Shown: positions 1-8,163 of the stretch, in pieces
How the letters are laid out: each line of letters begins with the position of its first letter
Position numbering within the stretch: position 1 is the stretch's first letter
Origin: an uncultured Blautia sp.
Lineage (GTDB): Bacteria > Bacillota > Clostridia > Lachnospirales > Lachnospiraceae
DNA: 64,000 nucleotides
Reading direction: 5' to 3'
NCBI GenBank assembly: GCA_900543715.1
Contig: UQSX01000005.1
Location: forward strand, 28,090 to 92,089
The notes under the pieces: model-generated
Database searches by the model: none
What the model saw: only the letters and a program-made list of their open reading frames with translations
Told to the model about the DNA's origin: nothing
Translations under genes and position numbers: made by a program

Positions 1-1
1 G

Positions 2-1555
2 GACTATGAGATCAGTCTGGGCACAATGGAACCGGAAGCACTGGAAAAAAGTCTTAAGGAAACGGAAAAATTCCACAAAATATTAGAGAGTTTTGATCCT
101 TCCGGGATGTCCAGAGAAAATCAGATCCTCTATGATATCCTGTCGCTGGAATTCTCCTCCCAGGTTTCTCTTGGAAGCTCCTATCTTCTTCAGGAGCCCC
201 TGGGACCCAATCTGGGAATCCAGGCCCAGCTCCCTATCCTGCTGTCAGAATATACCTTCCGCACTTCCGCGGATATCAAAGACTATTTTTCTCTTCTGGC
301 CCAGCTGCCGGACTATTTCCAGGGAATCCTGGAATTTGAAAGGAAAAAAGCAGAAGAAGGACTTTTTATGAGCGATACCAGCGCAGACCGGATCATCCAG
401 CAGTGTCAGAGTTTTATGGAAACAGGAAGGGAGAATTATCTCTGCACCATGTTTCAGCAGCGTGTGGATGAGCTTTTGGATAAGAAGCAGATCAGCAGCC
501 AGCAGGCAGAATCCTTCATCCAAATGCATGAGAAGCTTATGGATCAGTTTGTTTTTCCCGCTTACCTTACACTTTCTCAGGGATTAGAAAAGCTGAAAGG
601 ACAGGGAAAAAACTCCGGAGGTCTTGTATATCTTGAAAATGGGAAAGATTATTATGAGTATCTGATTCAACGCACTGTGGGAGATTATCGTTCTCCTGAA
701 AGAATCCTCCAGAGTCTTTTTGAACAGCTCCAGACAGATTATGGTAAAATACAGGCGCATCTGGCCGCAAATCCGGAAATCATAGCAAAATCCTACAGTC
801 TTCCGGCTTCTGATCTCTCCCCGGAGCAGATGCTGGATTATCTTCAGCATGTTATCACAGATGACTTTCCCAGACTGGAGGTAGAAGACTACGAAATAAA
901 ATATGTGCCGGAGTCTATGGAGGAATTCTCCAGTCCGGCCTTTTACCTGACTCCTCCTGTAGATACTCTGACCCCTAATACGATCTATATTAATCAGTCC
1001 AGCCAGGTATCCCAGGCAGAGCTTTTCACCACTCTGGCCCATGAAGGATTTCCCGGCCACCTGTATCAGACTGTCTACTTTGGGGGACAGGAGCACCACC
1101 CGATCCGGGAGCTTTTAAGCTGCAGCGGATATATCGAGGGCTGGGCTACCTATGTGGAATCTCTGTCTTACGGCTATGCTTCTCCATTTCTCCATACAGA
1201 TCCGGAGGTCATGGATTTTCTCTGTCTCAATCGCTCTATAAGCCTGTGTCTGTACTCTATTCTGGATCTGGGCATTCATTATCAAGGCTGGAATCTCCAG
1301 ACCACCTCTGATACTCTGGGAGTTTTTGGGATCACAGACCAGGAGACCTGCAAAGAAATCTTCCAATATATTGTAGAAAATCCTGCCAATTATCTGAAAT
1401 ACTATCTGGGATATCTGAATTTTGTTTCTCTGAAAGACCGGGCACAAAAAGAAGCCGGAAACAGTTTCAGCCTAAAAGATTTCCACGAAGATCTTCTGGA
1501 TATCGGTCCGGCTCCGTTTCCGGTAATAGAAAAATATTTGTTCAAAGAAGAATAG
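2..1555 (+). CDS. DUF885 family metallopeptidase-like protein, 5' end cut by window
   Basis: The reading frame is already open at base 2, so the first in-window ATG (26) is internal and the true start lies outside; about 517 residues are visible against some 590 for full members of the family. The family is recognised by the metal-site motif HEGFPGH near residue 339 (counted from the ATG at 26), the downstream glutamate in the stretch YIEGWATY near residue 371, and the conserved C-terminal tail. DUF885 proteins are zinc-metallopeptidase-like enzymes related to M3-type gluzincins; the substrate here is unknown. No signal peptide can be judged because the N-terminus is missing. It is the only gene on the plus strand in the first 47 kb and converges on the MarR gene, with hairpins between them. 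Confidence 0.85.
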   Translation, partial: DYEISLGTMEPEALEKSLKETEKFHKILESFDPSGMSRENQILYDILSLEFSSQVSLGSSYLLQEPLGPNLGIQAQLPILLSEYTFRTSADIKDYFSLLAQLPDYFQGILEFERKKAEEGLFMSDTSADRIIQQCQSFMETGRENYLCTMFQQRVDELLDKKQISSQQAESFIQMHEKLMDQFVFPAYLTLSQGLEKLKGQGKNSGGLVYLENGKDYYEYLIQRTVGDYRSPERILQSLFEQLQTDYGKIQAHLAANPEIIAKSYSLPASDLSPEQMLDYLQHVITDDFPRLEVEDYEIKYVPESMEEFSSPAFYLTPPVDTLTPNTIYINQSSQVSQAELFTTLAHEGFPGHLYQTVYFGGQEHHPIRELLSCSGYIEGWATYVESLSYGYASPFLHTDPEVMDFLCLNRSISLCLYSILDLGIHYQGWNLQTTSDTLGVFGITDQETCKEIFQYIVENPANYLKYYLGYLNFVSLKDRAQKEAGNSFSLKDFHEDLLDIGPAPFPVIEKYLFKEE

Positions 1556-1560
1556 AAAAA

Positions 1561-1581
1561 GAATCCTGCAAAGCAGGATTC
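1561..1581 (-). terminator. Terminator hairpin of the fabT-like gene
   Basis: A perfect 9-bp inverted repeat (GAATCCTGC / GCAGGATTC, 3-nt loop). On the minus strand it is followed directly by a T-rich run (TTTTTCTATTC), which overlaps the 3' end of the DUF885 gene. It fits an intrinsic terminator for the minus-strand regulator. Confidence 0.7.
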
Positions 1582-1585
1582 TCCG

Positions 1586-1656
1586 CCTGGGTTGGATCCC
1601 ATAAACGACATTTTCCTATCCAACCCAGTGCGCTCCTTACGGAGCGTTCTCTTTTT
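1586..1656 (+). terminator. Terminator region of the DUF885 gene
   Basis: Two nested signals lie behind the plus-strand gene. The first is an 11-bp inverted repeat (CTGGGTTGGAT / ATCCAACCCAG) with a 20-nt loop. The second is a compact hairpin, CGCTCC-TTAC-GGAGCG at 1631-1646, followed by TTCTCTTTTT. The second has the form of a Rho-independent terminator for plus-strand transcription. Confidence 0.6.
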
Positions 1657-1660
1657 GTAA

Positions 1661-2098
1661 TTACCGGTAAGAATCAAAAAAAGTTCTCAGGTTCATCAAT
1701 GATTTCACCAGAATTTCCTGTTGTTCTTCGTCCAGATCCTTCAGTACTGCCTGTATCATTCCATCATGGAATTTCATATGATGGGCATTGGCTTTCCGCC
1801 CTTTTTCCGTCAGGGAAATAAGGACTACCCGTCTATCTTCCTCGCTTCTCTCTCTGTGCACATATCCCTTCTTTACCAGGCTATTAATGGCAATGGTCAG
1901 TGTTCCCACTGTGACAGATACAATCTTTGCCACAGAAGACATATTTTTTGGTTCCTTTTCTCCAATAGCCTCAATAATATGCATATCATTAACAGAAATA
2001 TCTTTAAACTCTGAAGTAATCAGTGCCTTGCTCTCTATATCCAGGATCTCCTGGAAAAGTTTTACAAGGATGTCATGCAGTACCTCGTAATTACTCAT
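1661..2098 (-). CDS. fabT: MarR-family regulator, FabT-like (fatty-acid synthesis repressor type)
   Basis: A 145-residue winged-helix regulator. The pattern FKDISVNDMHIIEAIG, the recognition region VTVGTLTIAINSLVKKGY and the wing ERSEEDRRVVLISLTEKGR closely match, from memory, streptococcal FabT, which represses fatty-acid synthesis genes with acyl-ACP as co-repressor. I chose the ATG at 2098 because it has AGGAG at good spacing; an in-frame ATG seven codons upstream has none. Just upstream is a near-perfect FabT-type palindrome, so autoregulation is likely. No fab gene is present in the window, so its targets must be elsewhere. The family call is secure; the FabT assignment is strong but rests on remembered similarity. 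Confidence 0.82.
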   Translation of the reverse strand: MSNYEVLHDILVKLFQEILDIESKALITSEFKDISVNDMHIIEAIGEKEPKNMSSVAKIVSVTVGTLTIAINSLVKKGYVHRERSEEDRRVVLISLTEKGRKANAHHMKFHDGMIQAVLKDLDEEQQEILVKSLMNLRTFFDSYR

Positions 2099-2143
2099 GC
2101 CATCACTCCTCTCAGACATATCGTCTGTATTCTTGATGGTTTT

Positions 2144-2172
2144 ATTATATCCGATTCAACTATCAATTACAA
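2144..2172 (-). promoter_or_regulatory. Sigma-A promoter of the fabT-like gene
   Basis: On the minus strand TTGTAA (2167-2172) and TATAAT (2144-2149) are separated by exactly 17 bp and point into the regulator gene. Confidence 0.65.
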
Positions 2173-2174
2173 TC

Positions 2175-2199
2175 AAATTTTTTGATTATCAAAATATTT
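2175..2199. promoter_or_regulatory. FabT-type operator palindrome
   Basis: The core TTTTGATTATCAAAA (2180-2194) is a perfect palindrome about base 2187; allowing one mismatched pair it extends to 2175-2199. The core matches the FabT box known from streptococci and lactococci (TTTGAnTnTCAAA). It sits immediately upstream of the -35 element of the regulator. Confidence 0.65.
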
Positions 2200-2202
2200 T
2201 TC

Positions 2203-2242
2203 AAAAAAATAAGGGACTACCCTGCTTGTTATGGATAATCCC
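2203..2242 (-). terminator. Terminator of pduL
   Basis: On the minus strand a 7-bp stem (GGGATTA with TAGTCCC, one G-U pair) is followed by TTATTTTTTT. It lies between the end of the PduL gene and the fabT operator. Confidence 0.55.
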
Positions 2243-2281
2243 CTGTCTTTATATTTCAAAATTTTAAGCAGATTTAATATT

Positions 2282-2854
2282 TTATTTTACGATCATTTCA
2301 CCGTAGCACTCTTTTCCAGGAGCCAGAGCGTTAGATTCATCTGTGTCGATATGAGCTGCTGTAGCATAAGAAGCACTTACACGGACAACTACATCTCCGA
2401 ATGTTAAAGAACGTCCGTTAGGAGATTCGATAGCAAGGCTTACGATCTGTTTATCTTTAACTCCTGCTGCTTCTGCATCTTCCGGTGTCATATGTACATG
2501 ACGTTTTGCAGCGATAACTCCTTCTGTAAGTTCTACTTCTCCAGCAGGTCCAATCAGCTTACATGCACCGGAGCCAGCAATATCGCCGGACTCTCTGATA
2601 GGCGCTGTAACGCCAAGACTTCTTGCGTCTGTCAGAGAAACCTCTACCTGTGTATCTTTTCTTACAGGACCCAGAACAGACATTTTCTGGCTTCCTTTTG
2701 TTCCTACTACTTCTACTTTTTCTTCACAGGCAAACTGACCTGGCTGGCTTAACATTTTTTTCACTGTCAGTTCATGTCCTTTACCGAACAGAATCTCCAG
2801 ATGCTCCTGTGATAAATGTACGTGTCTTGCAGATGTTTCTACTAATACTTTCAT
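2282..2854 (-). CDS. pduL: Phosphate propanoyltransferase (PduL-type phosphotransacylase)
   Basis: A protein of 190 residues of the PduL family, which exchanges CoA and phosphate on short acyl groups (acyl-CoA + Pi to acyl phosphate + CoA) and so links fermentation to acetate or propionate kinase. It has the two family halves, each with a histidine motif that binds zinc: ARHVHLS near residue 10 and AKRHVHMTPEDA near residue 118. The ATG at 2854 is preceded by GTGGAGG at 8 nt; the apparent upstream GTG start is the Shine-Dalgarno sequence itself. It stands alone, with its own promoter and terminator; no microcompartment shell or diol-dehydratase genes are nearby, so a housekeeping phosphotransacylase role is likely. 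Confidence 0.9.
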   Translation of the reverse strand: MKVLVETSARHVHLSQEHLEILFGKGHELTVKKMLSQPGQFACEEKVEVVGTKGSQKMSVLGPVRKDTQVEVSLTDARSLGVTAPIRESGDIAGSGACKLIGPAGEVELTEGVIAAKRHVHMTPEDAEAAGVKDKQIVSLAIESPNGRSLTFGDVVVRVSASYATAAHIDTDESNALAPGKECYGEMIVK

Positions 2855-2906
2855 TTTGAAATCCTCCACTTTTTTATAATTATTAAATAATTATCCGTTA
2901 TCTCTA

Positions 2907-2934
2907 ATTATAGCTTTTTCCAAAAGGTTGTCAA
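2907..2934 (-). promoter_or_regulatory. Promoter of pduL
   Basis: Minus-strand TTGACA (2929-2934) and TATAAT (2907-2912) with a 16-bp spacer: perfect consensus hexamers in front of the PduL gene. Confidence 0.75.
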
Positions 2935-2973
2935 CGCATATGAAAGGATTTCTTACCGGGAATTTTGCATTTT

Positions 2974-3642
2974 TCAGGATACATGGTTTTCTGTAAATTT
3001 ATTTTTCAAATACTGGTATTCTTCTACGATACCTCTCGTGATCTCATCTTCCTCCTGTTCATCATCCGGATGATAGATCCTCAGCAGGGCGAAATATCTT
3101 TTATCCAGCTCTTCCTCTGTTTTCAGGCCCTTAAAGTAATGGCCTCCTGCATCGTTTTCTTCCGTATCTTTCCCTTTATAGCCGCTGTCAAAAGCCGACC
3201 ATTGAAAATCCGGCCTTTTATAAAAAGCCTTCCAGGTTTTGGAACTTCCCATATAGAACCGCCATATCCAGCTGCAGGCAGCTTCCAGGACCACCATTAC
3301 CAGGCCTACACCGGCAACAGGAACATAAATAAGGCCTCCTGCCACACAGAGTGTCAGTACAATAGCGGCAATCCCGGGCCCGTTTCCCTGGATCTGAAGT
3401 GCAACCTCCACCAGGGCTGCTAAAGACACCACTACAGAAGACAAGATACATACAAAGGAAACTACGGTCCCCGAAATTTTCAAAAAATACTGGATGCAGC
3501 GGATCAGGATAAAGACTGCCGCTGCCGGGATTGCAAAAATCACCTTCAGTACGGTCAGAAAAATCTTCAGTATACGTCTGCCGTCAATTTTTTCCATTTT
3601 TTTACCTGCATTTCTAAATATTACATGTGTCACGAATTTCAT
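2974..3642 (-). CDS. Membrane protein with a C-terminal J-like domain (HPD motif)
   Basis: Residues about 27-125 hold three or four hydrophobic segments; the C-terminal 60 residues form a soluble tail. That tail carries the order helix, RYFALLRIYHPD, helix, EYQYLKNKF, which matches the core of a J domain including the HPD tripeptide that stimulates DnaK-type chaperones. The N-terminal part of a normal J domain is only weakly visible (YFKGLKTEEELDKR). It follows hisE by 115 bp in the same direction but has its own likely promoter region. A start at codon 16 is possible. I do not recognise a named family; the J-like reading is inference from the motif. Confidence 0.65.
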   Translation of the reverse strand: MKFVTHVIFRNAGKKMEKIDGRRILKIFLTVLKVIFAIPAAAVFILIRCIQYFLKISGTVVSFVCILSSVVVSLAALVEVALQIQGNGPGIAAIVLTLCVAGGLIYVPVAGVGLVMVVLEAACSWIWRFYMGSSKTWKAFYKRPDFQWSAFDSGYKGKDTEENDAGGHYFKGLKTEEELDKRYFALLRIYHPDDEQEEDEITRGIVEEYQYLKNKFTENHVS

Positions 3643-3756
3643 CCTCTTTGTTCCTTTGAAATTCTGACATTTTTCTATCTTTTCTACAGGATTAGTGTAC
3701 CATATTCCACAGGATTTTCACAGGATAAATTTTTAACAATATTCTCTGTCAAATAC

Positions 3757-4083
3757 TCAGGTATTGTGGTCACTTACATGAAACTTTTTCAGATTTCCGA
3801 TTTTCTGCCGTCTCTCTGCCAGGATTTTTTCCACATCTTCCAGAGGGATGCCAGACTCCACCATCATAACAAGGAGATGATAGATAAGATCGCATATTTC
3901 ATTTGCCGTATCTTCATTTTTCCCGTTTTTTGCTGCAATAATAACTTCACTGCACTCCTCGCCGCATTTTTTCAAAATTTTGTCCAGTCCCTGTTCAAAA
4001 AGATAACAGGTATAGGATCCTTCTCTTTTTTCTTCTTTTCTTTCCTGGACTACCTGATACAGCCCTTCCATAACATCCATCAT
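3757..4083 (-). CDS. hisE: Phosphoribosyl-ATP pyrophosphatase HisE
   Basis: Catalyses step two of histidine synthesis, phosphoribosyl-ATP to phosphoribosyl-AMP + PPi. The MazG-like helical core is clear: [27 protein letters not shown], then [15 protein letters not shown], with the acidic metal-binding residues in place. I put the start at 4083, where ATGATG overlaps the stop of hisI and GGAGG lies 10 nt upstream; the frame is open a few codons further. This is the last gene of the his operon. hisI and hisE are separate genes here, not the fused HisIE found in many other bacteria. Confidence 0.93.
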   Translation of the reverse strand: MMDVMEGLYQVVQERKEEKREGSYTCYLFEQGLDKILKKCGEECSEVIIAAKNGKNEDTANEICDLIYHLLVMMVESGIPLEDVEKILAERRQKIGNLKKFHVSDHNT

Positions 4084-4412
4084 TTTTTCTCTTCCTCCCA
4101 TAATTCTCTGAAAAAGCAGCTGTGAGCGCCGGTGTGGCAGGCCGCCCCTGTCTGGATCACAGTGATCAGCAGAGTATCTTCATCACAGTCTCCTTTTATG
4201 TCAACCACCTTCTGAACATGGCCGGATGTGGCCCCTTTATTCCACAGCTCTTGTCTGGAGCGGCTGTAAAACCAGGTGTAGCCTGTTTCAAAGGTCTTCC
4301 TGAGACTTTCCCGGTTCATATAGGCCAGCATCAAAACCTCTCCCGTATCTTTCTCCTGAACGATTGCCGGAAGCAGATTACTTTTCTTAAAATATTTTTC
4401 TATATCTATCAT
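4080..4412 (-). CDS. hisI: Phosphoribosyl-AMP cyclohydrolase HisI
   Basis: Opens the purine ring of phosphoribosyl-AMP (third step of the pathway). 110 residues, standard for the stand-alone enzyme. Visible signatures are [10 protein letters not shown] near residue 28, [17 protein letters not shown], the acidic motif DCDEDTLL that binds Mg, and the zinc cysteines in [13 protein letters not shown] near residue 90. It begins 2 bp after hisF stops and its stop overlaps the hisE start, so translation is coupled. Confidence 0.95.
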   Translation of the reverse strand: MIDIEKYFKKSNLLPAIVQEKDTGEVLMLAYMNRESLRKTFETGYTWFYSRSRQELWNKGATSGHVQKVVDIKGDCDEDTLLITVIQTGAACHTGAHSCFFRELWEEEKK

Positions 4413-4414
4413 TG

Positions 4415-5176
4415 TCAGTTCCTTCTCACAGGGATATCCTGCTCTCTCAAATGTTCTTTTACCTGCTCTACAGTCAGTTCCCGGAAATGGAACAGGGAAG
4501 CCGCCAGAGCTGCATCTGCTCCGGTTTTCTCAAAAACCTCTGAAAAATGTTCCAGCTTTCCGCAGCCGCCGCTGGCGATCACGGGAATCGAAACCCGGTC
4601 ACAGACTGCCTGGGTCAGTTCCAGGTCAAAGCCATCCCGGCATCCATCTGTATCCATAGAGGTCAGCAGAATCTCTCCTGCTCCCAGTTCCTGGCACCTT
4701 TTCGCCCATTCCAGAGCATCCAGTCCCGTATCTTTTCTTCCGCCATGGACCACCACACGAAAGACGCCATCTTCATCTCTTCTGGCATCAATGGCTGCTA
4801 CCACACACTGACTTCCAAAGATTTTTGCCGCATCAGCAATAAGCTGCGGGTTCTTTACCGCCGCAGAGTTTACAGAAACCTTGTCTGCGCCTGCCCGAAG
4901 GATTTCCCGGAAATCGTCCACTGTGCGGATTCCTCCGCCTACAGTAAGGGGAACAAACACATGCCGGGCAGTTTTCCTGACCACATCGGTCATGGTCTTT
5001 CTTCCTTCATGAGTAGCGGTAATATCCAGAAAGCAGATTTCATCTGCTCCCTGTTTGTCATATTCTATAGCGCACTCCACTGGGTCTCCTACTTCTTTTA
5101 TCCCCACAAAGTTTACACCTTTTACTACTTTTCCGTCCCTGACATCCAGGCAGGGAATGATTCTTTTGGCCAGCAT
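4415..5176 (-). CDS. hisF: Imidazole glycerol phosphate synthase, cyclase subunit HisF
   Basis: The (beta/alpha)8-barrel partner of HisH that condenses ammonia with PRFAR to give IGP and AICAR. 253 residues, typical length. It begins [20 protein letters not shown] with the catalytic aspartate at residue 11, and keeps the second catalytic aspartate in the stretch [15 protein letters not shown]. The start codon overlaps the end of hisA by a base or so. Confidence 0.96.
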   Translation of the reverse strand: MLAKRIIPCLDVRDGKVVKGVNFVGIKEVGDPVECAIEYDKQGADEICFLDITATHEGRKTMTDVVRKTARHVFVPLTVGGGIRTVDDFREILRAGADKVSVNSAAVKNPQLIADAAKIFGSQCVVAAIDARRDEDGVFRVVVHGGRKDTGLDALEWAKRCQELGAGEILLTSMDTDGCRDGFDLELTQAVCDRVSIPVIASGGCGKLEHFSEVFEKTGADAALAASLFHFRELTVEQVKEHLREQDIPVRRN

Positions 5177-5895
5177 CAGAATTCACCTGCCTTCTCAATG
5201 GCTTCTTTCAGGTTAATAGCGCCGGAATAAATGGATTTTCCACAGATACAGCCATACAGCCCCAGTTTCGCACAGTTTTCAATATCTTCTATAGACCGGA
5301 CTCCGCCGCTGGCGATAACCCGGCAGGACACCGCATCATTTAACTGTTCCAGATGATCCAGGTTTACCCCGGTAAGGGTTCCGTCTCTGGAAATATCCGT
5401 GTAAATCAAAGTCTTAACTCCCATCTGTTCCATAGCCATAGCCAGCTCCAGGTAGCATACGGCACTGGTCTCCATCCAGCCTTCTGTGGCCACCATACCG
5501 TCTCTGGCATCAATTCCCACGGCAATCTTATCTCCGAATTCTTTCACCGCCTCTGCCACCAGTCGGGGATTTTTCACTGCCGCAGAACCCAGGATTATCC
5601 TGGAAATTCCCTCCTCCAGGTAGGATTCTATGGTCTTCATATCTCTGATCCCGCCGCCCAGCTCTGTATTCATGCCGGTTTCTTTGGCAATCCTCAGGAA
5701 AATATCCCGGTTTACCGGATAGGCGTCTTTGGCGCCGTTTAAATCAACCATATGTACCCACTTGGCCCCTTCACGGGCAAACTTCCTGGCTGTTTCAAAA
5801 GGATCTTCCGCTACTTTCTGGGCTGTGCCGTAGTCACCTTTAAGCAAACGGACACAGGTCTTATCTTTAATATCAATTGCAGGTAATACTATCAT
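5176..5895 (-). CDS. hisA: ProFAR isomerase HisA
   Basis: Isomerises ProFAR to PRFAR. A half-barrel-repeat TIM-barrel of 239 residues starting [20 protein letters not shown], with the acid/base aspartates expected near residue 8 and in the stretch [12 protein letters not shown] near residue 165. It overlaps hisH by 4 nt (ATGA type) and abuts hisF. Confidence 0.95.
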   Translation of the reverse strand: MIVLPAIDIKDKTCVRLLKGDYGTAQKVAEDPFETARKFAREGAKWVHMVDLNGAKDAYPVNRDIFLRIAKETGMNTELGGGIRDMKTIESYLEEGISRIILGSAAVKNPRLVAEAVKEFGDKIAVGIDARDGMVATEGWMETSAVCYLELAMAMEQMGVKTLIYTDISRDGTLTGVNLDHLEQLNDAVSCRVIASGGVRSIEDIENCAKLGLYGCICGKSIYSGAINLKEAIEKAGEF

Positions 5896-6500
5896 ACTCT
5901 CACCAGCCTTGCAAAATTTTCTAACATTCTGAGTCCCGTCTTTCCGCTTTTCTCCGGATGAAACTGAGCTCCGTAAACCATTCCCCGGTGCACTAAAGCC
6001 GGGATCTTTTCTCCATATACTGTATAGCAGGATATATTTTCATCTGCTGTGTCAGCCCGGAAGGAATGAACAAAATATACATAAGGATCTTTCTCCATAT
6101 CCTCGGTCATCGCACAGGGATTCAGCACCTGCAGGTCGTTCCAGCCCATATGGGGGATTTTCAGCCCCTTAGCGTCAATCTGGATTACCTGGCCGGGTAT
6201 CAGTCCCAGGCCCTTTGTTTCTTTAAACTCGCAACTCTTTTCGAAAAGAAGCTGCATGCCCAGACAGATTCCCAGAAGGGGTTTCTTTAAGGCCTCACTG
6301 CATATTACCTCTGCCATCCCCTTTTTCTCCAGCATTTCCATAGCGTCAGGGAAGGCTCCCACCCCGGGAAGGATCAGCCCATCTGCTTTCTCAATTTCTT
6401 CTCTGTCCCCTGTGACGCAGTTTTCCACGCCCAGATAGTCCAGAGCATTTTTTACGCTGAACAGATTCCCTGCTCCATAATCTATGATTCCTATCATCAC
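5892..6500 (-). CDS. hisH: Imidazole glycerol phosphate synthase, glutaminase subunit HisH
   Basis: Class I glutamine amidotransferase that feeds ammonia to HisF. The nucleophile elbow GICLGMQLLF (Cys near residue 79) and the C-terminal His-Glu pair in GAQFHPEKSG are present. 202 residues, full length. Its start overlaps hisB by 4 nt and its end overlaps hisA, so the order B-H-A-F is tightly coupled. Confidence 0.95.
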   Translation of the reverse strand: MMIGIIDYGAGNLFSVKNALDYLGVENCVTGDREEIEKADGLILPGVGAFPDAMEMLEKKGMAEVICSEALKKPLLGICLGMQLLFEKSCEFKETKGLGLIPGQVIQIDAKGLKIPHMGWNDLQVLNPCAMTEDMEKDPYVYFVHSFRADTADENISCYTVYGEKIPALVHRGMVYGAQFHPEKSGKTGLRMLENFARLVRV

Positions 6501-7075
6501 AACACTCCCTTTGAAGAAAGCACGCCTTTGTCTGTCTCTGTTACCGCTTCCCTCAAAGCATGGGCAAAGGCTTTAAATATGGCTTCTATTTTATGATGGT
6601 CATTTTCTCCGTACAACACTTTCAGATGAAGAGTAATCCCCGCCTGGAAAGCCAGAGCCCGGAAAAATTCTTTGACCATGCAGCAGTCCAGAGTTCCCAC
6701 AGAAGGATTCTCAAAGCTGGCGTCAAAGACCAGAAAGGCTCTTCCGCTGACATCCAGGGCACAAAATCCAAGGGCTTCGTCCATAGGTATGTAGAAACTG
6801 CCGTATCTCCGGATGCCCCCTTTATCCTTCAGGGCTTCCTTTAAAGCCATTCCAAGAACAATCCCCAGATCTTCAATGCTGTGGTGACAGTCCACCTCCA
6901 GATCTCCCTTCATGGCAAGTTCAATGTCAAAACCACCATGGACACACAAAGCCTGCATCATATGGTCAAAAAATCCCACGCCGCAGCTCCCCTTATAGAC
7001 CCCCTCTCCATCCAGGTCCCAGCTCAGGGATATCTGGGTCTCCCGGGTATTCCGCTGTATCTTTCCCACTCTCAC
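6497..7075 (-). CDS. hisB: Imidazoleglycerol-phosphate dehydratase HisB (monofunctional)
   Basis: Dehydrates IGP to imidazole-acetol phosphate. 192 residues with the manganese-binding histidine repeats of the family: GFFDHMMQAL near residue 34, DCHHSIEDLGI near residue 63, and the second-half copies around ENDHHKIEAIFKAFAHAL near residue 160. It lacks the N-terminal histidinol-phosphatase domain found in enterobacterial HisB, and no separate phosphatase of that kind is in the cluster. Confidence 0.95.
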   Translation of the reverse strand: MRVGKIQRNTRETQISLSWDLDGEGVYKGSCGVGFFDHMMQALCVHGGFDIELAMKGDLEVDCHHSIEDLGIVLGMALKEALKDKGGIRRYGSFYIPMDEALGFCALDVSGRAFLVFDASFENPSVGTLDCCMVKEFFRALAFQAGITLHLKVLYGENDHHKIEAIFKAFAHALREAVTETDKGVLSSKGVL

Positions 7076-7096
7076 GGCACTCCACTCCTTTCTTCT

Positions 7097-8149
7097 CTAT
7101 GCAAGCAGTCTGTCTAAGGCCTGGACCAGTTCCTGGTTTTCTGCCCTGGATCCGGCAGATATACGCAGATAACCCTTCATGTTCCGGATAGAGATGCCTT
7201 CTTTTTTCAGGGCTTCATAGATTTCGCTGCTCCGGTCTGTTTTTATATACAGAAAATTGGTAGCTGTAGGGTACAGCTTCTGGATATCCTGTTTTTTCTC
7301 TGCCAAAACTTTCATAGCCTGATAAAGTTCCTGGGCAGAGGCCTTTATCTGAGCGGTACAGTTCTCTAAGTACTCTTTATGTCCCAGAATCACAGAGCCC
7401 ACAGCCTGAGTCATGGAATTTACATTATAAGGCGCCTTCAAAGTTTTCAGGATATTTGTTATTCTGGCATTTGCCCCAGCGAATCCCAGGCGGATAGCCG
7501 CCATTCCAAAGGCCTTGGAACAGGTCTTCAGTACGATCAGATTCTCATAGTTTTCAATCTCATCTAGTACAGAGCCCTCTGAGAATTCCATGTAGGCCTC
7601 ATCCACCACTACCATGGCATCTACGGCGCCTACGATCTTCAGGATATCTTCTCTGCTCATGGTCACCGCTGTGGGATTGCAGGGATTTGAAAATACCAGA
7701 AGCTTAGCATTGCACTGAGCCGCTTTTTCGATAATTTCTTCTGGGGTCACTTCCATATTTTCATCTTTGTTCAGAGCTTCTGCTCTGGCCCCCACCATAC
7801 GGGTATAAAAAGTATACATACTGAAATCCGGAAGGATGGTCAGCATACAGTCTCCCTCTCCCAGAAAATTTGGAACTATAATAGAGATCAGCTCGTCTGA
7901 ACCATTTCCTGCTGTGAGCAGTTCCGGCTTAACATGAAACAGCTCTCCGAATTTTCGGCACAGTTCTGTAGCATTGGGATCCGGATAGCGGTTAAACTCC
8001 ACTTCAGAAACCGCCTTCAGGATTTCCTGTTTTATATTTTCCGGCATTTCCAAAAAGCTTTCATTGGCATCCAGCCGCACCCGGTAAATCTCTGTCACCG
8101 GGTCATATTTGGGCAGATTCTTCAGCTTTTCAGGCAATTCATAGCTCAT
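7097..8149 (-). CDS. hisC: Histidinol-phosphate aminotransferase HisC
   Basis: PLP-dependent fold-type I aminotransferase that makes histidinol phosphate. Visible are the substrate loop YDPVTEIYRVRLDANESF, the PLP aspartate region VVVDEAYMEF, the Schiff-base lysine in LKTCSKAFGMAAIRLG near residue 220, and the C-terminal arginine region LRISAGSRAEN. I chose ATG 8149 (about 350 residues), preceded by AAAGGAGA; the frame extends six codons further without a better site. It follows hisG by 14 bp; in most related operons hisD would lie at this junction. Confidence 0.94.
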   Translation of the reverse strand: MSYELPEKLKNLPKYDPVTEIYRVRLDANESFLEMPENIKQEILKAVSEVEFNRYPDPNATELCRKFGELFHVKPELLTAGNGSDELISIIVPNFLGEGDCMLTILPDFSMYTFYTRMVGARAEALNKDENMEVTPEEIIEKAAQCNAKLLVFSNPCNPTAVTMSREDILKIVGAVDAMVVVDEAYMEFSEGSVLDEIENYENLIVLKTCSKAFGMAAIRLGFAGANARITNILKTLKAPYNVNSMTQAVGSVILGHKEYLENCTAQIKASAQELYQAMKVLAEKKQDIQKLYPTATNFLYIKTDRSSEIYEALKKEGISIRNMKGYLRISAGSRAENQELVQALDRLLA

Positions 8150-8163
8150 GGGACTATCTCCTT

